This document shows positions 25,575 to 34,152 of a stretch of 64,000 nucleotides of DNA, piece after piece. The notes under the pieces were generated by a model. It worked only from the letters and a program-made list of their open reading frames with translations, searched no databases and was not told where the DNA came from. How positions within the stretch are numbered: position 1 is the first letter of the stretch; every line of letters begins with the position of its first letter. The translations under genes were made by a program, and so were the position numbers. Origin of the DNA: Streptomyces sp. NBC_00620 (GTDB taxonomy: Bacteria; Actinomycetota; Actinomycetes; Streptomycetales; Streptomycetaceae); the NCBI RefSeq assembly GCF_026341825.1, contig NZ_JAPENY010000003.1:496001-560000 (forward strand), given 5' to 3'.

Positions 25575-27197
25575 TCACTGGACCGAGTCGACGTACTCCT
25601 CGTCCCGGCCGGCCTCCGGCTCCACCGGCTCCTCCTGGCCATGCTTGCCGGCGGTCCTGTCGCCGGGCAGGACCAACAGGACGACGACGGTTCCGGCGGC
25701 CATGACGATGCCGCCTATGAGGCTGGTGTGGGCGATGGCGTGGGCGAAGGACTCGTGCACCGCGTCGACCAGGATCTGGGCCTGCTGGGGTCCGCCGTCG
25801 GGGTTCTTCGCGACCTGCTCGGCGACCGCGAGGCCGCCACCCACCGAGTCCGTGGCGGTGTCCGTCGCCGCGCCCGGGAGGTTCCCGCCGACCAGGCCGG
25901 TCAGCTTGTCCTTGTAGGAGGTGGCGAGGAGCGAGCCGAGGATGGCGATGCCCAGGGAGCCGCCGAGTTCCAGCGCGGTGTCGTTGGCGCCGCCGCCGAC
26001 GCCCAGTTCCGACTCGGGGAAGGAGCCCATGATGGTGTCGGTGGCCGGGGACAGGCTCAGGCCGATGGCGAAGCCGAGCATCAGCAGGGGCGCCAGGAAG
26101 TCGGTGTACGTCGAGCCCGACGCGATCTGCGTGAGCAGGAAGACTCCCGCGGTGCCGATCACCATGCCGGTGCCCACCACCAGTTTCACGCCGAGCTTCG
26201 GGCCCAGTCGCCCGGTCACCGCGGCGCCGACGAACACGGCTCCGGCCAGCGGCAGCAGTCGTACGCCGGTCTCCAGCGCGTTGTAGCCGAGGACGAACTG
26301 CAGGAACTGGGTGGAGTAGTAGATCGAGCCGAAGGTGCCGAAGAAGAAGAACAGCACCGCGAGCATGGAGCCGCTGAAGGGGCGCTCCTTGAACTTGCGC
26401 ACGTTCAGCATGGGGTGCGGGTGGCGCAGCTCCCAGGCGACGAAGGCGGGCAGGCCGACGGCGGCGACCACGACCGCGGTGACGGGGCCGACGCCCCAGC
26501 CGAAGTGCGGGCCCTCGATGGTCGCGTAGACCAGGCTGCCGACGGTGACGATCGAGAGCAGACCGCCGACGTAGTCGATCCTGCCCATCTTCTCCGCCTT
26601 CGACGGCGGCACGAGGAGGAGTGCGCCGACGACGCCGACGAGCGCGAGGGGTACGTTCATCAGGAAGGTGGAACCCCAGGCGTGGTCCTCGAGCAGCCAG
26701 CCGGCGGCCAGCGGGCCGACGGCGATGGCGAGGCCGGAGGTGGCGCTCCAGGCGGTGATCGCCTTGGCCCGCTCCCCCCTCGGGAACATCGCGACCAGCA
26801 GCGACAAGGTCGCCGGCATGACGACGGCGGCGCCCACACCCATGATCGCGCGGGCGGTGATGACGAGGATGGTCTCGTCGACCAGGCCGCCCATCACCGC
26901 GCCCCCCGCGAAGATCAGCAGGCCCAGGATCAGCGCACCGCGACGGCTGTACTTGTCGCCGATCGAGCCCAGTACGAGCATCAGTGCGGCGTACGGGACG
27001 GTGTAGCCGTCGACGACCCACTGCAGGTCACTGCTGCTGAGGCCCAGGTCCGTGGTCATGTCCGGCGCGGCCACGATCAGTGAGGTGTTCGCCATGACCA
27101 CGATCAGCAGGCTCAGGCACAGCACCAGCAGAGCCCACCAGCGCCGCGGGTAGGGCCCCGTCATCTTCTCGGCGGGTGTGTTGGCAAAGAGCGGCAT
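25575..27197 (-). CDS. MFS drug-efflux transporter (DHA2, 14-TM type)
   Basis: A 540-residue transporter with about 14 hydrophobic helices. The cytoplasmic loop GSIGDKYSRRGALILGLLIF matches motif A of the major facilitator superfamily, and TDLGLSSSDLQWVVDGYTVP is typical of the DHA2 drug/proton antiporters. It probably exports toxic compounds. ATG 27197 has GAGGAG six bases away. It is divergent from a TetR gene at 27369 with two operator-like palindromes between them, the usual set-up for an efflux pump controlled by its own ligand-binding repressor. Confidence 0.9.
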   Translation of the reverse strand: MPLFANTPAEKMTGPYPRRWWALLVLCLSLLIVVMANTSLIVAAPDMTTDLGLSSSDLQWVVDGYTVPYAALMLVLGSIGDKYSRRGALILGLLIFAGGAVMGGLVDETILVITARAIMGVGAAVVMPATLSLLVAMFPRGERAKAITAWSATSGLAIAVGPLAAGWLLEDHAWGSTFLMNVPLALVGVVGALLLVPPSKAEKMGRIDYVGGLLSIVTVGSLVYATIEGPHFGWGVGPVTAVVVAAVGLPAFVAWELRHPHPMLNVRKFKERPFSGSMLAVLFFFFGTFGSIYYSTQFLQFVLGYNALETGVRLLPLAGAVFVGAAVTGRLGPKLGVKLVVGTGMVIGTAGVFLLTQIASGSTYTDFLAPLLMLGFAIGLSLSPATDTIMGSFPESELGVGGGANDTALELGGSLGIAILGSLLATSYKDKLTGLVGGNLPGAATDTATDSVGGGLAVAEQVAKNPDGGPQQAQILVDAVHESFAHAIAHTSLIGGIVMAAGTVVVLLVLPGDRTAGKHGQEEPVEPEAGRDEEYVDSVQ

Positions 27198-27285
27198 CGG
27201 AAGCTCCTCAGGGCGAAAGCGGCAGGTACGGGGGTCGTGGATCGGCGGGTGCGGTGCGGGCACGGCCACCGCGCCGCACAGTTAT

Positions 27286-27330
27286 TTGCCCAACGATGTG
27301 CAGACTAGTTTATTGCCCATCCGTGTGCAA
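27286..27330. promoter_or_regulatory. Two TetR operator-like palindromes
   Basis: Two 18-base near-palindromes, TTGCCCAACGATGTGCAG (27286-27303) and TTGCCCATCCGTGTGCAA (27313-27330), share TTGCCCA and TGTGCA and sit 27 bases apart (start to start). They lie 89 and 39 bases before the two divergent genes, MFS and TetR. They are the likely binding sites of the TetR protein encoded at 27369. Confidence 0.75.
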
Positions 27331-27368
27331 GTATCGGGCTGCCCTCCCCCGTCGACCGGAGGTCCGAC

Positions 27369-28001
27369 ATGACCAGCCCTCACGTCACAGGCGGCGGGCG
27401 GCGCCAGACACAGCTCACCCGGGCCCGCATCCTGGAAGCGGCACGGCAGGAACTCGGCCGTGATCCCGACAGCAGCCTCGGGGACATCGCCGAGGCCGCC
27501 GGCGTGGTGCGCCGCACCGTCTACGACCACTTCGCCGGTCGGTCCGCGCTGATCGAAGGCCTTGTCGCGGAAGCCGCGCAAGCTCTGCGACACGCGTTGG
27601 CGACCATGTCGCACCCTGTCCCTGACGCCGTCACCGCGATGACACGCTTCGTCGCGGCCCTGTGGCCCGTCGGCGACCGGTATCGCACGCTGCTGAGACT
27701 CGCGCCCCAGGACCTGTGCGCGGAACGGGTGGACGAAGTCCTCGCCCCCGCCCGCGACATGGCGGCGTCGATCATCGCCCAGGGACAGCGGCAGGGCGTC
27801 TTCCGGACCAACGTCCCGCCCGAGCCGCTCAGCCGGGCGCTCGAAGGGCTCCTGCTGGCACTCCTGGAGTGCGTGAACGCCGGCACCTGGAGCGACGACG
27901 GCACGCGCGCCGCGACCGCCGCCCTGATCGCGGTGGGGACGGACGGCGACCTCGCCCTCGCGCGGCTCCGCAAGTCCAGCCGCCCTGAGCGCACCGCCTA
28001 G
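27369..28001 (+). CDS. TetR-family regulator (partner of MFS efflux gene)
   Basis: A 210-residue TetR/AcrR regulator. The N-terminal helix-turn-helix spans about residues 20-65 (ILEAARQELGRDPDSSLGDI and EAAGVVRRTVYDHFAGRSAL). The C-terminal ligand domain contains WPVGDRYRTLLRLAPQDLCA, closely similar to the TetR genes at 28915 and 35973. It should repress the divergent MFS gene by binding the palindromes between them. ATG 27369 follows GGAGG. Confidence 0.9.
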   Translation: MTSPHVTGGGRRQTQLTRARILEAARQELGRDPDSSLGDIAEAAGVVRRTVYDHFAGRSALIEGLVAEAAQALRHALATMSHPVPDAVTAMTRFVAALWPVGDRYRTLLRLAPQDLCAERVDEVLAPARDMAASIIAQGQRQGVFRTNVPPEPLSRALEGLLLALLECVNAGTWSDDGTRAATAALIAVGTDGDLALARLRKSSRPERTA

Positions 28002-28054
28002 AAGCCCGGTCCACGTCCGACTCCGGCGGCTCGTGCCCACGACCGGAGATCACT

Positions 28055-28090
28055 TCCCGAACTTGCTGAATCTCCCGAACTTCCTGAATT
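28055..28090 (+). repeat. 18-base direct repeat before the DUF2993 gene
   Basis: Two adjacent units, TCCCGAACTTGCTGAATC (28055-28072) and TCCCGAACTTCCTGAATT (28073-28090), followed by a partial third TCCTGA. They end 16 bases before the DUF2993 start, so they lie in the leader. Confidence 0.65.
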
Positions 28091-28106
28091 TCCTGAGAGG
28101 AAAGCC

Positions 28107-28889
28107 ATGTACCAGTCCCAGCATGACGAGGAGCCCGTGGGCGGGCCGTACTACGGTGAAGGCGCCCTGTATGTGGGCTCCCCGACCCCGAGGAGGCGGC
28201 GCAGGATCCTCGCCGTCGCGTCCCTGGCCGCGTTGCTGGTCGGAGCTGTCGTCGTCGACCGAGTTGCCGCGGCCCGCGCCGAGAGCCGTACGGCCGAGGC
28301 GTTCCAGGAGGGCATGGGGACGCCGGAGCGACCTTCGGTGCACGTCAGCGGCTTCCCCGTACTGACGCAACTGGCCCGGGGGAACCTGCGGCACGTCGAC
28401 ATCACCGCGCATGACATACCGGCCCGCGGAACGACGCGGCTCCTGCCGGTGACGCAACTGACAGTCGGCATCGACGGTTTGAAGACCTCGGAGAACGCCG
28501 ACGAAGCCCATGCACGCAGTGTCGAGGCGACCGCCTTCCTGTCGTACGAGGACGTGTCGGAGGCGCTCGGCCTGAAGGTCTCGCAGGGTGATGAGCCGGG
28601 CCGGGTCGACGCGACGGTCGGCCTGCCGCTCGCCGGTGACGTGACCGTGAGCGCGGCGGTCTCGGTGGCCGACGGCAACCGCATCGCCTTCTCGGACTTT
28701 CGCATCGCCGAGGGCGAGTTGATCCCTCCCGTGAAGGCGCTGCTCGACAAGGCCCTGGAAGAGCCCGTCCCTCTCCGGAACATCCCCGAGGGCCTGCACC
28801 TGCGTTCGGTCACCACCACGGAAAAGGGGATCAGCGCCCGCTTCACCGGTAAGTCGGTCACCTTCCGCCCGAGTTCGACGTCCGCGTGA
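28107..28889 (+). CDS. DUF2993 (LmeA-like) secreted protein
   Basis: A 260-residue protein. A cytosolic basic segment (PRRRRR) is followed by one membrane helix near residues 34-53 (LAVASLAALLVGAVVVDRVA). The rest lies outside the membrane and is the DUF2993 domain (VHVSGFPVLTQLARGNLRHV, VTVSAAVSVADGNRIAF, GISARFTGKSVTF). Mycobacterial LmeA of this family helps mature lipomannan; a lipid-binding role in the envelope is plausible here. ATG 28107 has GAGAGGAAAG upstream. Confidence 0.82.
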   Translation: MYQSQHDEEPVGGPYYGEGALYVGSPTPRRRRRILAVASLAALLVGAVVVDRVAAARAESRTAEAFQEGMGTPERPSVHVSGFPVLTQLARGNLRHVDITAHDIPARGTTRLLPVTQLTVGIDGLKTSENADEAHARSVEATAFLSYEDVSEALGLKVSQGDEPGRVDATVGLPLAGDVTVSAAVSVADGNRIAFSDFRIAEGELIPPVKALLDKALEEPVPLRNIPEGLHLRSVTTTEKGISARFTGKSVTFRPSSTSA

Positions 28890-28914
28890 TCCACCGGGGG
28901 TGTCCGGTACGGGA

Positions 28915-29559
28915 TCAGCCGTGGGAGCCTTCGGCCCGCATGTCCGCCGCCACACCCTCGACGGTCATGGTCGCCGTCTGCTCGGACACGCCCGCCGCGA
29001 CCAGGGTGGCCACAGCGGTGCGCGTCCCGTCGTCCTCCCACGTCCCCGTGTTGACGCTCTCCAGGAGGGAGAGGTTCAGGGCTTCCAGGGCGGCGCTCAG
29101 CACGGCTGCGGGCAGGTGGCCGTGGAACACGCCCGCACGCTGCCCCCGCTCGAGGATGGCGGTGGCCTCGTTGCGGGCCGGGGCGAGGATCTCGGACACC
29201 CGTTCCGCGCCCAGGTCCTGGCGGGCGAGGGCGAGGAGCAGCCGGTAGCGGTCGCCGACGGGCCAGATCGACAGGACGAACCGGGCCAGGGCGCGCCGAG
29301 GTGCCTCCTCCGCGTCGGGCCTCCGGACCAAGGTGCCGCGCAGGGCCTCGGACGCCTCCTCGGCGAGCGCTTCCAGCAAGGCCGCGCGCCCCGGGAAGTG
29401 CCCGAAGAGCGTACGGCGAACCACGCCGGCGGCCCGCGCGATCTCCTCCAGGGTCACGTCGGGGTTCCGGCCGAGCTCCTGCCGGGCGGTGGCGAGGATG
29501 CGGGCCCGGTTGGAACGCGAGTTGCGTCGCAGCGGTTCGCGGACGACAGGCTTGGACAC
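28915..29559 (-). CDS. TetR-family regulator (copy 1 of flanking pair)
   Basis: A 214-residue regulator. The helix-turn-helix is in ILATARQELGRNPDVTLEEI and AAGVVRRTLFGHFPGRAALL. The C-terminal part has WPVGDRYRLLLALARQDLGA, ERVSEILAPARNEATAILER and LESVNTGTWEDDGTRTAVAT. It is very similar to the TetR at 35973 and clearly related to that at 27369. The GTG at 29559 has GGGGAGAG in front. It lies 13 bases after another TetR gene and is probably transcribed with it. Confidence 0.88.
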   Translation of the reverse strand: MSKPVVREPLRRNSRSNRARILATARQELGRNPDVTLEEIARAAGVVRRTLFGHFPGRAALLEALAEEASEALRGTLVRRPDAEEAPRRALARFVLSIWPVGDRYRLLLALARQDLGAERVSEILAPARNEATAILERGQRAGVFHGHLPAAVLSAALEALNLSLLESVNTGTWEDDGTRTAVATLVAAGVSEQTATMTVEGVAADMRAEGSHG

Positions 29560-29572
29560 GGCGCTCTCCCCG

Positions 29573-30208
29573 TCAGTCAAGGTCGGGCAGTGGGCGGCGG
29601 GCGACGTCGTGGGCGTCCTCCGGCGGGACGCCCAGCATGCGCAGCAGCATCTCGGCGAGGTTCGACGCGGTCTCGTCACCGTCGAGTTCCGGCCGGGCGA
29701 ACCGCAGTTCCACCAGCGCCAGCAGGGAGCCGCCCAAGGCGGTCAGCGCGACGGTCGGATCAGCGATGGTGAATCGGCCGGAGGCGATGCCGGCCTCCAG
29801 GTCACGCATGGCACGCGAAGCCAGGCCCGAGTCGGAGTGGATGTGACCGAGGCCGCGGTGGCGCAGGATCTGCATCAGCTCGGGCTGGGAGTCGGCCAGG
29901 CGCGCGCCGAGGCGGAATCCCGCCGCGACGAGCTCCGCCGGGTCGTCGATTCCCCGCAGGTGCTCGTCGAAGGTCTGGCCGAGTTCCTCGAGGGCGTCCC
30001 GCACGGCCGCGTCGAACAGTTCCGTCTTCGACCCGAAGTGGTTGTAGAAGGAGCCGAAGCCGACGTCCGCGCGCTCCGCGATCACCTGGATGCTGGCACT
30101 GGTGTCCCCGGTCTCGGCGAGTATCCGCCGGGCCGCGCGGACGAGCGCCTGGCGGGTCTCGGCGCGACGCCGTTCGAAGCGGTTGCTGGGCGGGGCTGAC
30201 GTCGGCAT
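29573..30208 (-). CDS. TetR-family regulator, divergent from cluster A
   Basis: A 211-residue regulator of a different subgroup: FERRRAETRQALVRAARRIL and VIAERADVGFGSFYNHFGSK give the helix-turn-helix, and the C-terminal domain ends in LLRMLGVPPEDAHDVARRP. ATG 30208 is chosen as the first codon of the conserved region. It is divergent from the dioxygenase gene at 30347, with a perfect 6-base-arm palindrome between them, so it is the likely regulator of the cluster A operon. Confidence 0.87.
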   Translation of the reverse strand: MPTSAPPSNRFERRRAETRQALVRAARRILAETGDTSASIQVIAERADVGFGSFYNHFGSKTELFDAAVRDALEELGQTFDEHLRGIDDPAELVAAGFRLGARLADSQPELMQILRHRGLGHIHSDSGLASRAMRDLEAGIASGRFTIADPTVALTALGGSLLALVELRFARPELDGDETASNLAEMLLRMLGVPPEDAHDVARRPLPDLD

Positions 30209-30248
30209 ACGCGCGAGCTTAGCAACGGAGTCCCACACCTCCACAGTT

Positions 30249-30264
30249 CTGATGAATCCATCAG
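30249..30264. promoter_or_regulatory. Palindromic operator between TetR and cluster A
   Basis: CTGATGAATCCATCAG: arms CTGATG and CATCAG around AATC, between the divergent TetR gene (start 30208) and the dioxygenase gene (start 30347). The position and symmetry fit a TetR operator. Confidence 0.65.
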
Positions 30265-30283
30265 TTCCTTTGCGGTCAAGCTA

Positions 30284-30312
30284 TTGACGATCGAAGAATC
30301 AAAGTTGATGAT
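30284..30312 (+). promoter_or_regulatory. Sigma-70-like promoter of cluster A
   Basis: TTGACG (30284-30289) and GATGAT (30307-30312) with 17 bases between, ending 35 bases before the ATG at 30347. It fits the housekeeping consensus. Confidence 0.6.
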
Positions 30313-30346
30313 TTCCTCATTACGGCAATGTTGCTTGGAGGACACC

Positions 30347-31501
30347 ATGTCCGGAACCCGCGTCAACGCGGTCGGCGTCACGGACGTCAGGACGGCCCAC
30401 CAGGACCTCCACAGCGCGCAGGGTGCCCTGCGCGGAGAGCATCCAGGACGTTCGCGGAATCCAGTGATCAAGGTGGCCGACCTGGCCTGGCTGGAGTTCG
30501 AGAAGCCCGACCTGGACCGCGCCGAGGTCTTCGCGCGGGACTTCGGGTTCGCGATCGCCGCGCGGACCGAGTCCGAGCTGTGGCTGCGCGGCAGCTTCGC
30601 CGGCTCACCGTGCATGGTGATCCGCAAGGGGCGCGCTAGCCGCTTCATCGGCCCCGTGTTCCGCGCGGCCGAGCGGGCCGACCTGGACCGGCTCGCCCGG
30701 GCGACGGGGACGGACGTACGCGACGCGGACGTCCCGGGCGGCGGCCGTGCCGTGAACCTGCTCGACCCCTCGGGCTTCCCCGTACGCGTCGTGCACTGTG
30801 GCGAGGAACTGCCTGCGCTGCCCGAACAGCGGCCGCTGCTGCTCAATTTCGGCACCGATCACCGTCGCAGGAATGCCACGCAGCGCCCGCCGCGTGAACC
30901 GTCCCGTATCCAGCGCCTGGGGCATGTGGTGCTGGAGACGCGGGTGTTCGCCCGGGCCCTGGACTGGTATCTGGACACGCTGGGCATGATCGTGTCCGAC
31001 TTCCTGTTCCTGGACGGGCAGCGTGACCGTGGTCCGACCATGGCGTTCGTCCGCTGCGACCGGGGCGGTGCGGAGGTCGACCATCACACGCTGGCCATGC
31101 ATCTGGGGCCGGGCAACGGCTATGTGCACTCCGCCTACCAGGTCACCGACCTGGACTCGCTCGCCACCGGCGGCGAGTACCTGAACGAACGTGGCTACAA
31201 GCGCAGTTGGGGCATCGGGCGGCACATCCAGGGCAGCCAGCTCTTCGACTACTGGCGCGACCCCGACCGCTTCATGCTGGAGCACTTCGCCGACGGCGAC
31301 CTGTTCTCCTGCGACCTGGAGCCCGGCTGGGCACCCATGTCGACCAGCGGCCTCGCCCAGTGGGGCCCGCCGGCCACCCGCGACTTCCTCGGCGCCAGTC
31401 CCTCCCCCGCCCGGGTCCGCGATGTCATCCAGGCCCTGCGCGGCGACAACGAAATGGACCCGGCGCGCCTCCTTGGCCTGCTCAAGGCCGCGAACTCCTG
31501 A
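30347..31501 (+). CDS. VOC-family extradiol-type dioxygenase
   Basis: A 384-residue protein with two vicinal-oxygen-chelate domains: residues 40-155 and 188-320. Metal ligands are plausible in the C-terminal half: His193 (LGHVVLETR), His246/His247 (VDHHTLAMH) and Glu312 (FMLEHFADGD). It should cleave a dihydroxylated aromatic ring next to the hydroxyls. ATG 30347 has GGAGG five bases away. It starts an operon with an FAH-family hydrolase and a flavin hydroxylase, so it acts on a catechol-like product of that hydroxylase. Confidence 0.83.
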   Translation: MSGTRVNAVGVTDVRTAHQDLHSAQGALRGEHPGRSRNPVIKVADLAWLEFEKPDLDRAEVFARDFGFAIAARTESELWLRGSFAGSPCMVIRKGRASRFIGPVFRAAERADLDRLARATGTDVRDADVPGGGRAVNLLDPSGFPVRVVHCGEELPALPEQRPLLLNFGTDHRRRNATQRPPREPSRIQRLGHVVLETRVFARALDWYLDTLGMIVSDFLFLDGQRDRGPTMAFVRCDRGGAEVDHHTLAMHLGPGNGYVHSAYQVTDLDSLATGGEYLNERGYKRSWGIGRHIQGSQLFDYWRDPDRFMLEHFADGDLFSCDLEPGWAPMSTSGLAQWGPPATRDFLGASPSPARVRDVIQALRGDNEMDPARLLGLLKAANS

Positions 31502-31530
31502 ACCCCCGACTCCCCTATGAAGGCACTGAT

Positions 31531-32469
31531 ATGAGCACCAACGTCCTGCGTACCGCCGATGGCTGGTGGGTGGTGCGCGACGCGCGCGCTGTCCGTATCG
31601 ACACCAAGGCCGTCACCACCGCCGAGCTGCTGGCCGACCGCGACGCCGTCCGGGAGACCGCCCTCTCTGGCGAGACGGGCACACCCGTGGCCGACCTGGT
31701 GGCACTCTCCCCGGTCACCACCCCTTGCCGGGTGGTCGCCCAGATGGTCAACTACCGCAGCCACGCCCGCGATTCGGGCTTCACCGGCGACATCCCGCCC
31801 GCCTTCTTCCGCAAGGCGTCCGGATCGGTGAGCGGCCCGGACGAGGCGATCGTCCGGCCGTCGCATGTGAAGTTCCTCGACTACGAGGCCGAGTTGGGCT
31901 TGGTGATGGGCGCGCCGCTGCCTGTGGGCACCGTGGTCGAGGAGCGGGACCTGCCCTCGTACGTCGCCGGGCTCGTGATCACCAATGACGTCAGCGCCCG
32001 GGACGTACAGCTCACCAAGACGCAGTTCTACGAGAGCAAGTCGTACCCCACCTTCACGCCGACCGGGCCCTACCTGGCGCTGCTTGAGCCGGAGGACTTC
32101 GCCCATCTCCTGGATCTGCGGCTGAAGTTGAACGTCAACGGGGATCTGCGTCAGGACCGCACCCTCGCCGACATGATCGTCCGACCGGCGCAGGCACTGA
32201 CCCTGCTTGCCCGGTTCCAGACCCTCGATCCCGGCGATCTGCTGCTGACCGGCACCCCCGGCGGCACGGCGCTGAAGGCTCCGCCCAAGCCGGTCGAGAA
32301 GCTCGGGGCGCTGCTGCCGCCCGCGCTGAAGTGGAAGGCGTTCTTCAAGACCCAGGCCAAGAACCCGCACTACCTGCACCACGGAGACCAGGTGACCGTG
32401 ACCATCGCCACCGGGGACGGGCGCATCGACCTCGGCGAGCAGCGCACCCCCGTGACCGACGCCGACTGA
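31531..32469 (+). CDS. Fumarylacetoacetate hydrolase (FAH)-family protein
   Basis: A 312-residue member. The core KFLDYEAELGLVMGAPLP carries two of the usual metal-binding acids, and GLVITNDVSARDVQ plus LLLTGTPGGTALKAPP are family hallmarks. It would hydrolyse or decarboxylate a 2-oxo acid from the ring-cleavage product. Unlike true fumarylacetoacetases (about 420 residues) it has the small form with a short N-terminal domain. ATG 31531 is used. It lies 29 bases after the dioxygenase gene. Confidence 0.87.
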   Translation: MSTNVLRTADGWWVVRDARAVRIDTKAVTTAELLADRDAVRETALSGETGTPVADLVALSPVTTPCRVVAQMVNYRSHARDSGFTGDIPPAFFRKASGSVSGPDEAIVRPSHVKFLDYEAELGLVMGAPLPVGTVVEERDLPSYVAGLVITNDVSARDVQLTKTQFYESKSYPTFTPTGPYLALLEPEDFAHLLDLRLKLNVNGDLRQDRTLADMIVRPAQALTLLARFQTLDPGDLLLTGTPGGTALKAPPKPVEKLGALLPPALKWKAFFKTQAKNPHYLHHGDQVTVTIATGDGRIDLGEQRTPVTDAD

Positions 32470-32493
32470 GACCCGACCCGAATCGAGCCGCAC

Positions 32494-34152
32494 ATGACCG
32501 TCGAGCACAACTCGGCAGAGGTACCCGTGGTGATAGTCGGAGCCGGGCCCGTGGGTGTGACCGCCGCCCTCCTGCTCGCCCGGCGTGGAATCCGTACCGT
32601 CGTCCTCGAACGCCACCGGGAGGTCTACCCCCTGCCGCGTGCCGTCGCCACCGACGACGAGGTGCGCCGCATTCTCCAAGCCGCGGGAGTCCAGGCGGAG
32701 TTCGCCGCCATCGCCCGCCCCGCGCGAGGGCTGCGGCTGCTGGACGCCGGGCACCGGGTGATGGCCGAGTTCCCGCGCGCCGCGCAGGGGGCACACGGCT
32801 TCCCGCAGACCAGCATGTTCGACCAGCCGGAGTTGGAGCGCGTGCTGCGCGACGCCCTGGCTCGCACCCCGGAGTGCGAGCTGCGCGGCGGGGTGGAGGT
32901 CGTCGGCGTCGAACAGGACGGCGACGGCCCGGTCCGTGTGACCTACCGGGACGACGAGGGCGAACATCTGCTGCGGGCGGACGCCGTCCTCGGCTGCGAC
33001 GGCGCGGGCGGCCTCACCCGCGACGCCATCGGCGCCGCCTGGGAGGACCTGCACTTCGAGGAACGCTGGACCGTCATCGACGTGCGCACCAGCCTCCCGG
33101 TCCGCTGCTGGGAAGGCGTCGACCAGATCTGTGACGCCGAGCGTCCGGCCACGTTCATGCGCATCGGCGAGGACCGCTACCGCTGGGAGTTCCGGCTGCG
33201 GGACGACTCGGAACTCGATCACGAGCGGCTGCGTGAGCTGCTCGCCCCGTGGGTGGACCTCGCGCACGGCGCCGACTTCGAGCTGTTGCGGCAGGCGCAG
33301 TACACCTTCCGGGCGCGTCTCGCCGACCGCTGGCGCCGAGGTCGCGTCTTCCTCCTCGGCGACGCGGCCCACCTCACCCCGCCCTTCGTCGGACAGGGCC
33401 TGTGCGCGGGCCTGCGCGACGCCTACAACCTGACCTGGAAACTGGCCCGGGTCCTGCAACAGGGCGCCGACGAGCGGCTGTTGGACACGTACGAGAGTGA
33501 ACGCAAGCCCCACGCCCGCCATGTGATCCGCCTCGCGGTCGCCATGGGCTGGGCCATGACGGGCGGCCAGGACGGTGCCGCCGCCCTCCGCCGCGGCGTC
33601 CTGGGCGCGGCCGTCCGCATCCCCGGCGTGACCGCGGCCGCCGCCCGTGACCTCAGTCCGGCGCTGACCGCAGGGCCACTCGTACGGCGCCGTGTCCGCC
33701 TCGGCGGGCGCGGCCTCGTCGGTGGACGGGGTCTCGTCGGTGGACGGGGTCTCGTCGGCGGGCGCGGTCTCGTCGGCGGCTTCTGCCCCCAGCCGTGGGT
33801 GAGCGTCGGCGGGCGGCGCACCCGCCTCGACGAACTGCTCGGCGACTCCTTCGCCGTGCTGACCGCCGTACCGCTCTCCCCCTCGCTGAAGGCCGTCGCG
33901 GACGGTCTCGGCGCGCGGATCCTCTCCGTGGCCGGCCTCGGCGACGACGGAAGCCTCGCCGACTGGCTGCGCGCGGGACGGGCCGACGCCGCGCTGCTGC
34001 GACCTGACCGGGTCGTGATGGACATCGTCCCGTCCGGCGGCCGCGACTTCACGGGTACAGCCGGCTGGGCGTCCCTGCTGCACACCACACGAAGCCCTTC
34101 CCCTTCCCAACAGACCGTTGAGAAGACCCTGTTGAGGAGTTCGACACGATGA
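32494..34152 (+). CDS. FAD-dependent aromatic hydroxylase (MhpA/PheA type)
   Basis: A 552-residue group A flavoprotein monooxygenase. The FAD GxGxxG motif is at residues 11-20 (VVIVGAGPVG) and the second FAD motif at 289-293 (GDAAH). The C-terminal 130 residues form the thioredoxin-like domain of large hydroxylases. The link to it carries four GGRGLV repeats (residues 404-427). It should hydroxylate a phenolic acid to a catechol for the dioxygenase at 30347. Similar to 38597-40174. The stop overlaps the next gene's start (ATGA). Confidence 0.88.
   Translation: MTVEHNSAEVPVVIVGAGPVGVTAALLLARRGIRTVVLERHREVYPLPRAVATDDEVRRILQAAGVQAEFAAIARPARGLRLLDAGHRVMAEFPRAAQGAHGFPQTSMFDQPELERVLRDALARTPECELRGGVEVVGVEQDGDGPVRVTYRDDEGEHLLRADAVLGCDGAGGLTRDAIGAAWEDLHFEERWTVIDVRTSLPVRCWEGVDQICDAERPATFMRIGEDRYRWEFRLRDDSELDHERLRELLAPWVDLAHGADFELLRQAQYTFRARLADRWRRGRVFLLGDAAHLTPPFVGQGLCAGLRDAYNLTWKLARVLQQGADERLLDTYESERKPHARHVIRLAVAMGWAMTGGQDGAAALRRGVLGAAVRIPGVTAAAARDLSPALTAGPLVRRRVRLGGRGLVGGRGLVGGRGLVGGRGLVGGFCPQPWVSVGGRRTRLDELLGDSFAVLTAVPLSPSLKAVADGLGARILSVAGLGDDGSLADWLRAGRADAALLRPDRVVMDIVPSGGRDFTGTAGWASLLHTTRSPSPSQQTVEKTLLRSSTR
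33703..33780 (+). repeat. 18-base tandem repeat in the hydroxylase gene
   Basis: Four 18-base units (33703, 33721, 33739, 33757), each reading GGCGGGCGCGGTCTCGTC or GGTGGACGGGGTCTCGTC with small changes, plus a six-base end. Units 2 and 3 are identical. They encode (GGRGLV)x4 GG between the FAD domain and the C-terminal domain. Confidence 0.9.

Noticed and set aside
24816..27083. 755-residue plus-strand frame antisense to the phosphatase and MFS genes
   Set aside because: Its codons are the GC-rich mirror of two well-recognised minus-strand genes, and the translation is Gly/Arg/Gln-rich without any domain.
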